Positions 53,561 through 61,163 of a stretch of DNA of 64,000 nt are shown here, piece by piece (position 1 is the stretch's first letter; the number at the start of each line of letters is the position of its first letter). The notes below the pieces were generated by a model. The model was not told where the DNA came from, made no database searches, and saw nothing but the letters and a program-made list of their open reading frames with translations. This DNA comes from Cellulomonas wangleii. GTDB lineage: Bacteria > Actinomycetota > Actinomycetes > Actinomycetales > Cellulomonadaceae. The stretch spans positions 3,348,001 through 3,412,000 of the forward strand of contig NZ_CP074405.1 of NCBI RefSeq assembly GCF_018388445.1, in the 5' to 3' direction. Both the position numbers and the translations under genes were made by a program.

Positions 53561-53818
53561 GTGCACTCCTCACGAGCGGCGTGCCCCGGCTGCGCCACCC
53601 GGCAGGGGTCCGGGCGGAGCCGACGAAGCGGCGTGTTTCGATGCTAACGGCGGGGTACCTCCGCCACGTCCCGTGTTCGCCGCAGGCGGAGCCCGGTCTC
53701 CCACCCCGCTGCCGCCGTCGTGCGCACCGGACTTGCGCATCGACTACGGATGGCACCGCCCCACCCGCGACCTACGCTGCACGGGCCGGTGCGCACCGGC
53801 AGCACGGTGGGAGGGACA
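53561..53818. promoter_or_regulatory. divergent control region of clpC
   Basis: The 258 bases between clpC and the lipoprotein gene contain no gene. GTTCGCCGCAGGCGGA (53675-53690) is close to, but not a full match for, the GCG/CGC-spaced ClgR box known to control clp genes in actinobacteria. A TAGCAT hexamer (minus strand, near 53641-53646) may be the clpC -10 element. Confidence 0.35.
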
Positions 53819-54304
53819 GTGGGACGCAGGACGGCGACGCGACGGCCCCGGGCGACAGCCCTGGTCGGGGCGGCACTGCTGACGAACGTCGCCGTCGCGG
53901 GCTGCGCGTGGTTCGGCGACGACGGGACGAACGCGACGCAGGTGCTCGACCTCGCGGTGGGCGACTGCGTCGTCACCCCCGACGACGTGCAGGCCGAGCT
54001 GACCGACGTCACCACCGTCGCGTGCGACGCCCCGCACCAGATGGAGGTCTACGCGCTGGTGCCCGACGCGCTCGACGGCCCCGAGGCCCACCCGGGCGTC
54101 GACGCCCTGGCGGCGTTCGCCGACGGCGTGTGCGCCGAGCGGTTCGCGGGGTACGTGGGCGTGGACTACCGCGACTCCGACCTCTTCCTCACCTACCTGC
54201 TGCCGTCGGCGCGCGGCTGGTCCGAGGGCGACACGACGGTGACCTGCCTCGTCACGACCACCGGTGAGCAGCTCATCGCGTCGGTCGCGGGCTCGGGGCG
54301 CTGA
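53819..54304 (+). CDS. septum-formation-domain lipoprotein
   Basis: A 161-residue lipoprotein. An Arg-rich start and hydrophobic segment lead to the lipobox VAVAGCAWF. The mature part has two Cys pairs and the pattern VLDLAVGDCVVTPDDV, VACDAPHQMEVYALV, CAERFAGYVG, typical of the actinobacterial septum-formation (Septum_form) domain, whose exact role is unclear. The GTG at 53819 has GGGAGG upstream. Its stop is three bases before the PAAR-like gene, so the eCIS-type gene may share its transcript. Confidence 0.82.
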   Translation: MGRRTATRRPRATALVGAALLTNVAVAGCAWFGDDGTNATQVLDLAVGDCVVTPDDVQAELTDVTTVACDAPHQMEVYALVPDALDGPEAHPGVDALAAFADGVCAERFAGYVGVDYRDSDLFLTYLLPSARGWSEGDTTVTCLVTTTGEQLIASVAGSGR

Positions 54305-54307
54305 GCC

Positions 54308-54697
54308 GTGCCCCTGCCCGTCACCACGTCGGCCACCGTCACCTGCTCGTTCGGGACGGCGCCCGCCACGCTCGTCGCGCTCCCGACGCCGCGCGTGCTG
54401 GTCGAGGGCCGCCCGGTCGCGACCGTCTCCGACGCGGCGCCCCTGGTCAACGTCCCGCCGTTCGCCATGTGCCTGTCCCTGGCCAACCCGCAGGTCGCGG
54501 CGGCGACGGCGGCGGCCCTGGGCGTGCTGACCCCGATGCCGTGCGTGCCGGCCACGACCGGGACGTGGACGCCCGCCGCCCCGCGCACCGTGGTCGGCGG
54601 CCAGCCGGTCCTCGCGCAGGGCGCGATGTGCGTGTGCGCGTACGGCGGCGTGGTGCAGGTCGTGGTGCCGGGCCCGGTCCGCACGACGGTCGCCTGA
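54308..54697 (+). CDS. PAAR-like protein (DUF4280), candidate eCIS spike tip
   Basis: A 129-residue protein of the DUF4280 PAAR-like group: an N-terminal CSFGTAP segment, repeated short strands, paired Cys (MCLS, MPCVP, MCVCAYGG) and no signal peptide. Such proteins cap the needle of contractile injection systems and sharpen it. The GTG at 54308 is three bases after the upstream stop. Position beside the DUF4157, AAA+ and DUF4255 genes supports an eCIS role. It converges with the gene at 54701 with three bases between stops. Confidence 0.85.
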   Translation: MPLPVTTSATVTCSFGTAPATLVALPTPRVLVEGRPVATVSDAAPLVNVPPFAMCLSLANPQVAAATAAALGVLTPMPCVPATTGTWTPAAPRTVVGGQPVLAQGAMCVCAYGGVVQVVVPGPVRTTVA

Positions 54698-54700
54698 CGG

Positions 54701-55231
54701 TCAGTCGGCCTCGAGCGCCTCGACCTGCAGGACGAGCGCGTCGAGGTCCGCGGTGCGGACGTCGTACGCGGCCTCGGCGGGACCGCGGGTGCCGGCGACG
54801 ACGTCCTCGACCGCGTCCAGGACGCGCTCGACCGTCGCCTCGACGTCCTCGACGACCGCCAGCAGCAGCGCACCGAGCACGTCGGGGTGCAGGACGGGCC
54901 GGCCGTCGGGCACCGGTGCGAGCGGACCGAGGGCCAGCGAGCCGCGCACGGCGACCGTCCCGGTCGGTGACCCGGCCTCGACGCACGTCGTGAACAGGTC
55001 GGCCGTGAGCGCACCCGCGAGCCGGGCGACGTCGGCCGCACGGTCCGCCGGGACGTCGACGGGCACACGGCCGTAGCAGGTGACCGTGGCGGCCTCCTCC
55101 CGGACGAGCACCAGCACCGGCTCCCCGCCGGGCAGCTGGGAGGCGACGTCGAGCGTGCCCGCGGCGTCGTCCACGCGCAGGGGACGCGCCGGGGCGAGGG
55201 CTGCGGCGACCGCGGTCAGCAGCGGCCTCAC
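54701..55231 (-). CDS. YbjN / secretion-chaperone-like protein of the eCIS locus
   Basis: A 176-residue acidic protein without signal peptide or Cys cluster. Strand-helix order (EPVLVLVREEAATVTCYGRVPV, a helix ADVARLAGALTADLF, paired strands GTVAVRGSLALGP, then a long helix LLLAVVEDVEATVERVLDAV) matches the YbjN fold, which resembles type III secretion chaperones. Its GTG overlaps the stop of the large DUF4157 gene (GTGA at 55228-55231). A role as a dedicated chaperone or loading factor for that protein is my inference. The fold assignment is by pattern only. Confidence 0.55.
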   Translation of the reverse strand: MRPLLTAVAAALAPARPLRVDDAAGTLDVASQLPGGEPVLVLVREEAATVTCYGRVPVDVPADRAADVARLAGALTADLFTTCVEAGSPTGTVAVRGSLALGPLAPVPDGRPVLHPDVLGALLLAVVEDVEATVERVLDAVEDVVAGTRGPAEAAYDVRTADLDALVLQVEALEAD

Positions 55232-58200
55232 GGGGTGGCCCCCGCGGCCTCGGTGAGCTTGCGCTGCAGCAGCTCGAGCAGCAGGTCGACCATCTCCGGG
55301 GAGTTGCGCTGCGGACGGGCTGCCAGCTCGGCCTCCAGGTCCTCGACGCTGACCGTGTCGACGAACTGCGCGAACTGCGGCGGTGTGGCGTCCGGGGCGA
55401 GCGTGTGCGCCCCGACGACGAGGCCCGCTGCCGGGGCGCCGGTCCCCTGCGCCGTCAGCAGCGCGGTCATCCGCTCCTTGCGGGCCAGGTGCTCCTCGCC
55501 CTTCAGCGTCTGCCGCACGCGCCAGAACAGACCACGGTCGTCGCGGACCCTGCCGCCGTTCGCCTCGGCACCCGCCTGCGCGGTGTTGCGCTCGCCCGCG
55601 AGGGAGCCGGACCGCCGCCAGCGGTCCAGCAGCCCGCCCGCGGTGCCGCCCGCCGCGCCGACGGCGTCCTCGAACGCCGCACGCGTCCGCTCGAACACGG
55701 TCTGCGGGTCGGCGTCGACGCCCATGGACTCCAGCACGGCCTCCCGGATCAGCGCGAGCGCGCCGTCGTCCGTCGTCAGCTGCTCCTTCTCCGCGGCGCG
55801 CAGGTCCTGCGGCGACGAGCGCCGCTTCTGCGGGTCGTGCGCGACGACCGTCCGGGGCTTGATGCGGTTGAGCAGGTCGGGCCCCACGGGGCGGCCCTGC
55901 ACCCGGTAGTTGGCGAGGAACGCCTTGGCGGTCTCGTCACCGGCGGCGGCGCGCAGGATGATCCCGTCGACCGCGGCCTTGGGGTGGCGGCGCAGCTCGT
56001 GCTCGGCGCCGCCCTCGAGATGCTGCACGGCGGACTCGCGCTCCGCGGCCTGCGCCTGCACGACGAACACCTCGTCGGCGATGAAGTGGCCGAGGGAGTG
56101 CACGCTGTCGACGACCGACTTGACGCCCTTGATCGCCGCGGGGATGCCGAACCCGCCGGCGGACGCGACCTGCCCGATGGACAGACCCAGGTCGACCACG
56201 GACGAGCCCAGCGCCCACGTCGTGCTCTCGAGGTTCTTCGTGTGGCTGCGCGACACGTTCATCAGCGGCCACACCATGACGTTCGCGTTCTTGCCGGGGC
56301 GGTTGACGCGGGCGGAGAACATGGCGGTGTCGGTCTCGTGCTGGCGCATGCCCGCGACGGCGACGTCGGTGACGGCCTTCACCATGGCCAGCGCCGAGGC
56401 GACGATGTCCAGACCGGGCACGACCTTCGCGACGCCGTCCGCCACCCCCTTGTCGCCGAGGAGCTTGGCGAGGCTCGCCGTCGACTTCGCCGCGGACACC
56501 AGCCCGTCGACCGCCGACGCGCCGGACTTCGTCGCCGACATCGCGGCGTACGGGTCGCTCTCGTTCCACGCGTCGCGCACCGAGCGCGCGGTCGCGAACG
56601 CCTCGCGCACCGCCGTGAGCAGGCCACCGAGCATCCCGGTGACCGTCGAGATGCCCTCCTTGGCCCGCCCGCCCGCGGTCTTCAGCGGGTCGCCGGCGCC
56701 CTTCTCGAAGTCGTCGTCGGACCTCAGGCCCTTGCCCGTGCGGTACTTCGCCTCGACGATCTTGTTGACCGCGCCGCCGTCGACCTTCTTCGGGATCTTC
56801 AGGTTCGACGCACCGGGGGCCTTGGCGAGCTCGGGGGTGTAGTGGTCAGCGATCTTGCCGCCGACGGTGCCGATCATCGACAGCACGGAGCCGCCCGCGG
56901 ACTCGACCGTGCCCGACGTCGCGTCGGCCTTGTCGAGCCCGCCGAGCGCCTCGAGGTTCGCGGCGACGCCCTGCGCCTGCCGCTCGCGGCGCGCCTCCAG
57001 GATCGGCGCGCGCTGCTCCGCCAGCGCCCACGCCTCGCGGTCGACGGCCGAGTTGCGCAGCGGCAGCCGCCCGGCGACCTTCGGCGTCAGGGAGTCGCGG
57101 ACCTGCTTGGCGGCCCGGTCGCGGGCGAGCTCCGGGTGCACCTCCGGCTCGGCCGTCGTGATGGACCGCATGGCGGTGACCATGCGGTCGTACACGTCCT
57201 CGAGGTCCTTCGGCATGACGCGCGATCCGGCGAGCTCCTCCTCCTCGGACTCCATCGCCTCCTCGTGGCGCGCCTCGACGTCCCGGGCGGAGCGCACCTG
57301 GAGCATGAGCCGCTCGGCGGCCGTCTCGCGCGGGGGCCGGACCGACTCCAGGGACCGGAACGTGCCGTGCCACGTCTTGTCGTACGCGTACGTCGCGGCC
57401 TCCTCCTGGGGGACGCCGCTGCGCAGGACCTTGCGGTAGATCCGCAGCTCGTGGGCCAGCGCCATGTCGAACCGCGCCCACAGGACGTCCATGCGCTCGC
57501 CGGCCGTGACGGACGTGAGGCCGTCGTCCTCGTGGACCATGCTCGACAGGTCCGCGCGGCCCTGCTGCCCCGTGGCCCGGTCCCGCGCGAGGGCGGCGAG
57601 CTCGGCCTTCTCCGCGACCTTGCCCTCCTTGACCTTCTGCGCGTCGAGCTCCTTCTGCGTCGGCGCGGTCGGGGCGCCCTTGCCGAAGAGCTTCTTGAAC
57701 GGGTTGGAGAACCGGCGGACGGCCCGCGATCCGGTCTCCTGCACCACGTGCGCGATCTCGTGCGCCAGCACCTTCTCCCCCACCGGGTCGTGCGGCGCGA
57801 ACCGACCGTGGCCGAAGAAGATGTCGTCGCCGGTCGTGAACGCCTCGGCCGACATCGCCCGCGACAGCCGCCCCGCCTCGGGGCCCGTGTGGACGCGCAC
57901 GTGCCCCAGGTCCGTGCCGAACGCGGACTCCATGCGCCGGCGCACCGGGCCGGGCAGCCCCGTGCCGCCCGACCGGGCGGCCTCGACCTGCGACGTCACG
58001 TCGGCGTCCAGCGCCCCGCCGTCGGACCCGACGACGCCCGACGCCCCGTCGAACGACCGGCGCAGGTGCCCGCACCCGGGGGTGTGCCGGTGCGGGTCCT
58101 CGCCGTCGAGCCGGGACAGCGCGCGGTCGGCCAGCGCGTCGGCGGCGTGCTCCGCGTGGTCGTCGGCGGCACCGACCGTCAGCGTCGCGGCGGCGGGACG

Positions 58201-58296
58201 CAGCGCCTCCGGCGCGGTCGGGGCGGCGGGCTGCGGCGTGGCCGGGCCCGGTGCGGCCGACGTCGGCACGGGGACGCGCGCGTGGTGGGTGCTCAT
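55228..58296 (-). CDS. large DUF4157 (eCIS core domain) protein, candidate effector
   Basis: A 1022-residue protein. The DUF4157 domain occupies about residues 112-190: a VRRRMESAFGTDLGHVRVHTG start, AEAFTTGDDIFFG, and the metalloprotease-like motif LAHEIAHVVQET with HEIAH at 179-183. DUF4157 is a marker of extracellular contractile injection systems. The next ~830 residues are mainly helical and charged, with hydrophobic helices near VVPGLDIVASALAMVKAV and GGFGIPAAIKGVKSVVDSV; no known toxin motif stands out. The ATG at 58296 has GGAGG upstream. A conserved 17-bp motif lies 108 bases upstream. It is translationally coupled to the YbjN-like gene. Confidence 0.88.
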   Translation of the reverse strand: MSTHHARVPVPTSAAPGPATPQPAAPTAPEALRPAAATLTVGAADDHAEHAADALADRALSRLDGEDPHRHTPGCGHLRRSFDGASGVVGSDGGALDADVTSQVEAARSGGTGLPGPVRRRMESAFGTDLGHVRVHTGPEAGRLSRAMSAEAFTTGDDIFFGHGRFAPHDPVGEKVLAHEIAHVVQETGSRAVRRFSNPFKKLFGKGAPTAPTQKELDAQKVKEGKVAEKAELAALARDRATGQQGRADLSSMVHEDDGLTSVTAGERMDVLWARFDMALAHELRIYRKVLRSGVPQEEAATYAYDKTWHGTFRSLESVRPPRETAAERLMLQVRSARDVEARHEEAMESEEEELAGSRVMPKDLEDVYDRMVTAMRSITTAEPEVHPELARDRAAKQVRDSLTPKVAGRLPLRNSAVDREAWALAEQRAPILEARRERQAQGVAANLEALGGLDKADATSGTVESAGGSVLSMIGTVGGKIADHYTPELAKAPGASNLKIPKKVDGGAVNKIVEAKYRTGKGLRSDDDFEKGAGDPLKTAGGRAKEGISTVTGMLGGLLTAVREAFATARSVRDAWNESDPYAAMSATKSGASAVDGLVSAAKSTASLAKLLGDKGVADGVAKVVPGLDIVASALAMVKAVTDVAVAGMRQHETDTAMFSARVNRPGKNANVMVWPLMNVSRSHTKNLESTTWALGSSVVDLGLSIGQVASAGGFGIPAAIKGVKSVVDSVHSLGHFIADEVFVVQAQAAERESAVQHLEGGAEHELRRHPKAAVDGIILRAAAGDETAKAFLANYRVQGRPVGPDLLNRIKPRTVVAHDPQKRRSSPQDLRAAEKEQLTTDDGALALIREAVLESMGVDADPQTVFERTRAAFEDAVGAAGGTAGGLLDRWRRSGSLAGERNTAQAGAEANGGRVRDDRGLFWRVRQTLKGEEHLARKERMTALLTAQGTGAPAAGLVVGAHTLAPDATPPQFAQFVDTVSVEDLEAELAARPQRNSPEMVDLLLELLQRKLTEAAGATP

Positions 58297-58404
58297 CGGT
58301 GCCTCCGGTGACGGTGCGCGGACGGGTGCGGGACGGGCGGGCCGCAGCGCCGGGACGCCGGGACGTGCCCGCGGCCCAGCCTCGCCGCGGGCCGCGGTCC
58401 GGCA

Positions 58405-58421
58405 CATCGGTAAGCACTACG
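58405..58421 (-). promoter_or_regulatory. conserved 17-bp motif upstream of the DUF4157 operon
   Basis: On the minus strand CGTAGTGCTTACCGATG lies 108 bases before the DUF4157 start, in the gap after the AAA+ gene. It matches the plus-strand motif at 60457-60473 in 15 of 17 positions. Confidence 0.65.
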
Positions 58422-58432
58422 CATGTTGGCGC

Positions 58433-60343
58433 TCACCACCGCGGGTCGGTCAGCCGCCGCCCCAGCTTCGCGATCTCCCGCTCCGTCGCGGCACGCACGT
58501 GCCGCATCCCCAGCGGCACCCCGCCGGTGACCGCGTCGTACGTCGCGGCGAGGACGACGTTGCGGATGTCGCCGCCGCAGACCTCCACGGTCTCGGCCAG
58601 CAGGTCCAGGTCCACGGGGTCCTCGGGGTCCGTGGCCGGCAGCTGCGCCAGGTGGTGCTGCCACAGCGCCCGGCGCGTGGGCACGTCCGGGTCGGGGAAG
58701 TGGACCATGAAGTGCAGGCGTCGGGCGAAGGCCGGGTCGAGGTTGCCCCGCAGGTTGGTCGCCAGGATCGTCAGGCCCTCGGCCGCCTCCATGCGCTGCA
58801 GCAGGTAAGCGACCTCCTGGTTCGCGTACCGGTCCTTGGCGTCCGTCACCGCGGAGCGGGAGCCGAACAGCGCGTCGGCCTCGTCGAAGAACAGCACGGC
58901 GTTGAGGGACTCGGCCTGGCGGAAGACGCGCTCGAGGTTCTTCTCCGTCTCCCCGATGTACTTGTCGACGACCGACGACAGGTCCACCTGGAACAGGTCC
59001 ATGCCGAGGGTGTCGGCCACGACGTGCGCGGCGAGCGTCTTGCCGGTGCCCGGGCTGCCGGAGAACAGCGCGCTGATGCCGGTGCCCTTGCCGCCCTTGC
59101 CGTGCAGGTCGCCCAGCGCCAGGACGTCGTCGCGGTGCCGCGCCCACGCGACGAGCCGCTCGACCTCGCGGCGCGTGTGGTCGGGCAGCACGAGGTCGTC
59201 GAGGGTCGCGGCCGTGCCCTGGGTGCGCACGCGCGAGCCGGCGGCCCCGCCGAGGCGCCGCGCCGTGCGGCGCACGTCGTCGACGTCGACGTCGCGGGAG
59301 TCCCGTGCCGCGTCGGCCCGCGCCCGGCGCCCGACCCGGACGATCTCCTCCGGGGTCATGCGCAGCGACACGACGTCCGCGGTCGCCACGTCCGGGCCCG
59401 TCATCGCGGCCCACCGCTCGGCGCGCTGCGCGAGCGTCAGCCTCCCGGCGGTGACCGTGGGCGGCAGCGGACCCGCCCAGCGGGGGTCCCACACGGTGCC
59501 GCCCACCGCCACGACCGGCACGGCCCCGTCGGTGACGAGGCGGACCAGGTCGGGGCCGGGCAGGTGCGCACCGGCCAGCACCAGGACGCAGCGGCCCAGC
59601 ACGGCCTCGAGCTGCGCGGCCCGCACCGCGTCGTGCAGCGCCGCCCGCGCCGGCCCGTCCGAGCCGGCGACGGCGGGCACGCGCTCCAGGTCGACGACGA
59701 CGCACGCGACGTCGAGCTCACGGCACGCCGCGACCGCCAGGCCCGTGCCCGCCGCACCCACCGGCGCGTGCACCCACACCAGCGGCTCGTCCGCGGCCAG
59801 CGCCGCCGCGACCTCGGCGTACCCGGTGACGTCCGCGGGCACCGCCTCGGTGAGCAGGGGACGCACCTCGGCGGCCGCGTCACGACGGCCCAGCAGGTGG
59901 GCGACGACCCGCGGCACGAGCCCGACACGCGTCGTGGCGAACGTGCCGGCGGCCACCAGCCGCAGCAGCCCGGCGCGGCGCAGCGCAGCCCCCGGGGCGA
60001 ACCGGCCGTGCGCGGCGGGGTCCAGCACGGACGCACCGGCGAGCTCCACCGCGAGCGCCGTCGTCGGCAGCCCTGCGGCGCCGTCCCCCGCGAGCAGCCC
60101 GCACAGCAGGTGCGCGACCGGGTGCGTCTCGGCCAGCAGCGCGACGGCGACGACCTGCCGGTCGGTCGGCGTCAGCGCGCACGCGTCGACGAGGTCGTCC
60201 AGGGCCGGGTCGAGGGCGCCGAGCCCCGGGGCGTCCGCCGTCAGCGCGTCGAGCGCCCCGCGGGCCGCGGCCCCGTCGGCCCACCCGGGGCCGCGTCGCG
60301 CGACCGCTGCCCCGAACGCCCGCAGCGCTCCCGACGTGCCCAC
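58433..60343 (-). CDS. AAA+ ATPase of the eCIS locus (Pvc15/Afp15-like)
   Basis: A 636-residue ATPase. The C-terminal AAA domain has Walker A GSPGTGKT (429-436), Walker B VLFFDEAD (484-490), sensor 1 ILATNLRGN and arginine finger AFARRLHF. Upstream is a degenerate, inactive AAA-like region (VWVHAPVGAAGTG, ~190-201) after a helical N-domain, the usual layout of eCIS and related ATPases. It is thought to help particle assembly or effector loading. The GTG at 60343 has GGGGAG five bases upstream. It is followed by the DUF4157 gene at 136 bases and diverges from the DUF4255 gene. Confidence 0.9.
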   Translation of the reverse strand: MGTSGALRAFGAAVARRGPGWADGAAARGALDALTADAPGLGALDPALDDLVDACALTPTDRQVVAVALLAETHPVAHLLCGLLAGDGAAGLPTTALAVELAGASVLDPAAHGRFAPGAALRRAGLLRLVAAGTFATTRVGLVPRVVAHLLGRRDAAAEVRPLLTEAVPADVTGYAEVAAALAADEPLVWVHAPVGAAGTGLAVAACRELDVACVVVDLERVPAVAGSDGPARAALHDAVRAAQLEAVLGRCVLVLAGAHLPGPDLVRLVTDGAVPVVAVGGTVWDPRWAGPLPPTVTAGRLTLAQRAERWAAMTGPDVATADVVSLRMTPEEIVRVGRRARADAARDSRDVDVDDVRRTARRLGGAAGSRVRTQGTAATLDDLVLPDHTRREVERLVAWARHRDDVLALGDLHGKGGKGTGISALFSGSPGTGKTLAAHVVADTLGMDLFQVDLSSVVDKYIGETEKNLERVFRQAESLNAVLFFDEADALFGSRSAVTDAKDRYANQEVAYLLQRMEAAEGLTILATNLRGNLDPAFARRLHFMVHFPDPDVPTRRALWQHHLAQLPATDPEDPVDLDLLAETVEVCGGDIRNVVLAATYDAVTGGVPLGMRHVRAATEREIAKLGRRLTDPRW

Positions 60344-60456
60344 CGTGCTCCCCCACCTCCGCCGGGTCGCGCCCGGACCGCGTGCGGTCGGTCCGCTCGC
60401 CCGTCGGCACCCTGGCACCCCGCGCGACGGCACGTCGAGCGGTCCGCGGCAGGTTC

Positions 60457-60473
60457 CGTAGCGATTACCGATG
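60457..60473 (+). promoter_or_regulatory. conserved 17-bp motif upstream of the DUF4255 operon
   Basis: CGTAGCGATTACCGATG lies 117 bases before the DUF4255 start, same orientation as that gene. The matching copy is on the minus strand at 58405-58421. The 247-base divergent gap also contains TAGCGT (60495-60500), a possible -10 element for the plus-strand operon. Confidence 0.65.
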
Positions 60474-60590
60474 CCCGCCGCACGGACCCGTCCGTAGCGT
60501 GGGGCCACCCGACGGCAGGTCCCGCAGCACTCTCCTGCGCGCCGGCGCCGGACGGGCGTGTCCGTGGTCCGCTGCCCGCCGGGAGGTGCC

Positions 60591-61163
60591 GTGCTGATCC
60601 CCGCCGTGCAGGACGGGCTGGAGCGACTCCTGCGCACCGCGCTGCCGCTGAGCGAGCAGCAGGGCGACGTCGTCTTCGACGCGCCGACGTCCACGTGGTC
60701 CGCCACCGTCAACCGCCTGACCGTGAACCTCTTCCTCTACGACGTCGCACGATCGGGCCGGCCCGCCCGCGTCGACGCACCCGTGCGCAACGCCGACGGC
60801 ACCGTCGCACGCCGCCGGTTCCCGCTGCCGATGGTCGAGCTGAGCTTCCTCGTCAGCGCGTGGGCCGGCTCGACGCGCGACGAGCACCAGCTGCTGGGCG
60901 ACGTGCTGACGCGCCTGCTCGCCCACCCGACCGTGCCGGCCGACCTCGCGCCCGCCGCGCTGGCCTCGCCCGTGGACCTGTCGATCGCGTCCGACGAGCG
61001 CAACCGCCCGCGCGACCTGTGGACGTCCCTCGGCGGGCAGGTCCGCGCGTCGTTCACGCTGGTCGCGACGGTGGCCGCGGACGCCTACCCCTGGCAGGAC
61101 GCACCGACCGCCGTCTCCGGGGTCGAGGCGGAGCTGTCGCCCCGCGTCGACGGGCGACGATGA
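60591..61163 (+). CDS. DUF4255 (Pvc16-like) protein of the eCIS
   Basis: A 190-residue protein with the DUF4255/Pvc16 N-terminal domain pattern: IPAVQDGLERLLRTALPL, then VNLFLYDVARSG, PLPMVELSFLVSAWAG, DEHQLLGDVLTRLLAHP and a final strand SFTLVATVAADAY. In eCIS and R-type tails this protein caps the tube/sheath end and sets particle termination. The GTG at 60591 has GGGAGG upstream, and the match to the family start (ValLeuIlePro) supports it. It overlaps the next gene by four bases (ATGA at 61160-61163). Confidence 0.9.
   Translation: MLIPAVQDGLERLLRTALPLSEQQGDVVFDAPTSTWSATVNRLTVNLFLYDVARSGRPARVDAPVRNADGTVARRRFPLPMVELSFLVSAWAGSTRDEHQLLGDVLTRLLAHPTVPADLAPAALASPVDLSIASDERNRPRDLWTSLGGQVRASFTLVATVAADAYPWQDAPTAVSGVEAELSPRVDGRR

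Noticed and set aside
53675..53690. ClgR box before clpC
   Set aside because: Only a partial match to the spaced CGC/GCG consensus; kept as a low-confidence note, not a finding.
57464..61159. Long plus-strand frame upstream of the Ig/carboxypeptidase-regulatory gene
   Set aside because: Antisense to the AAA+ and DUF4157 genes; the real start is the coupled ATG at 61160.
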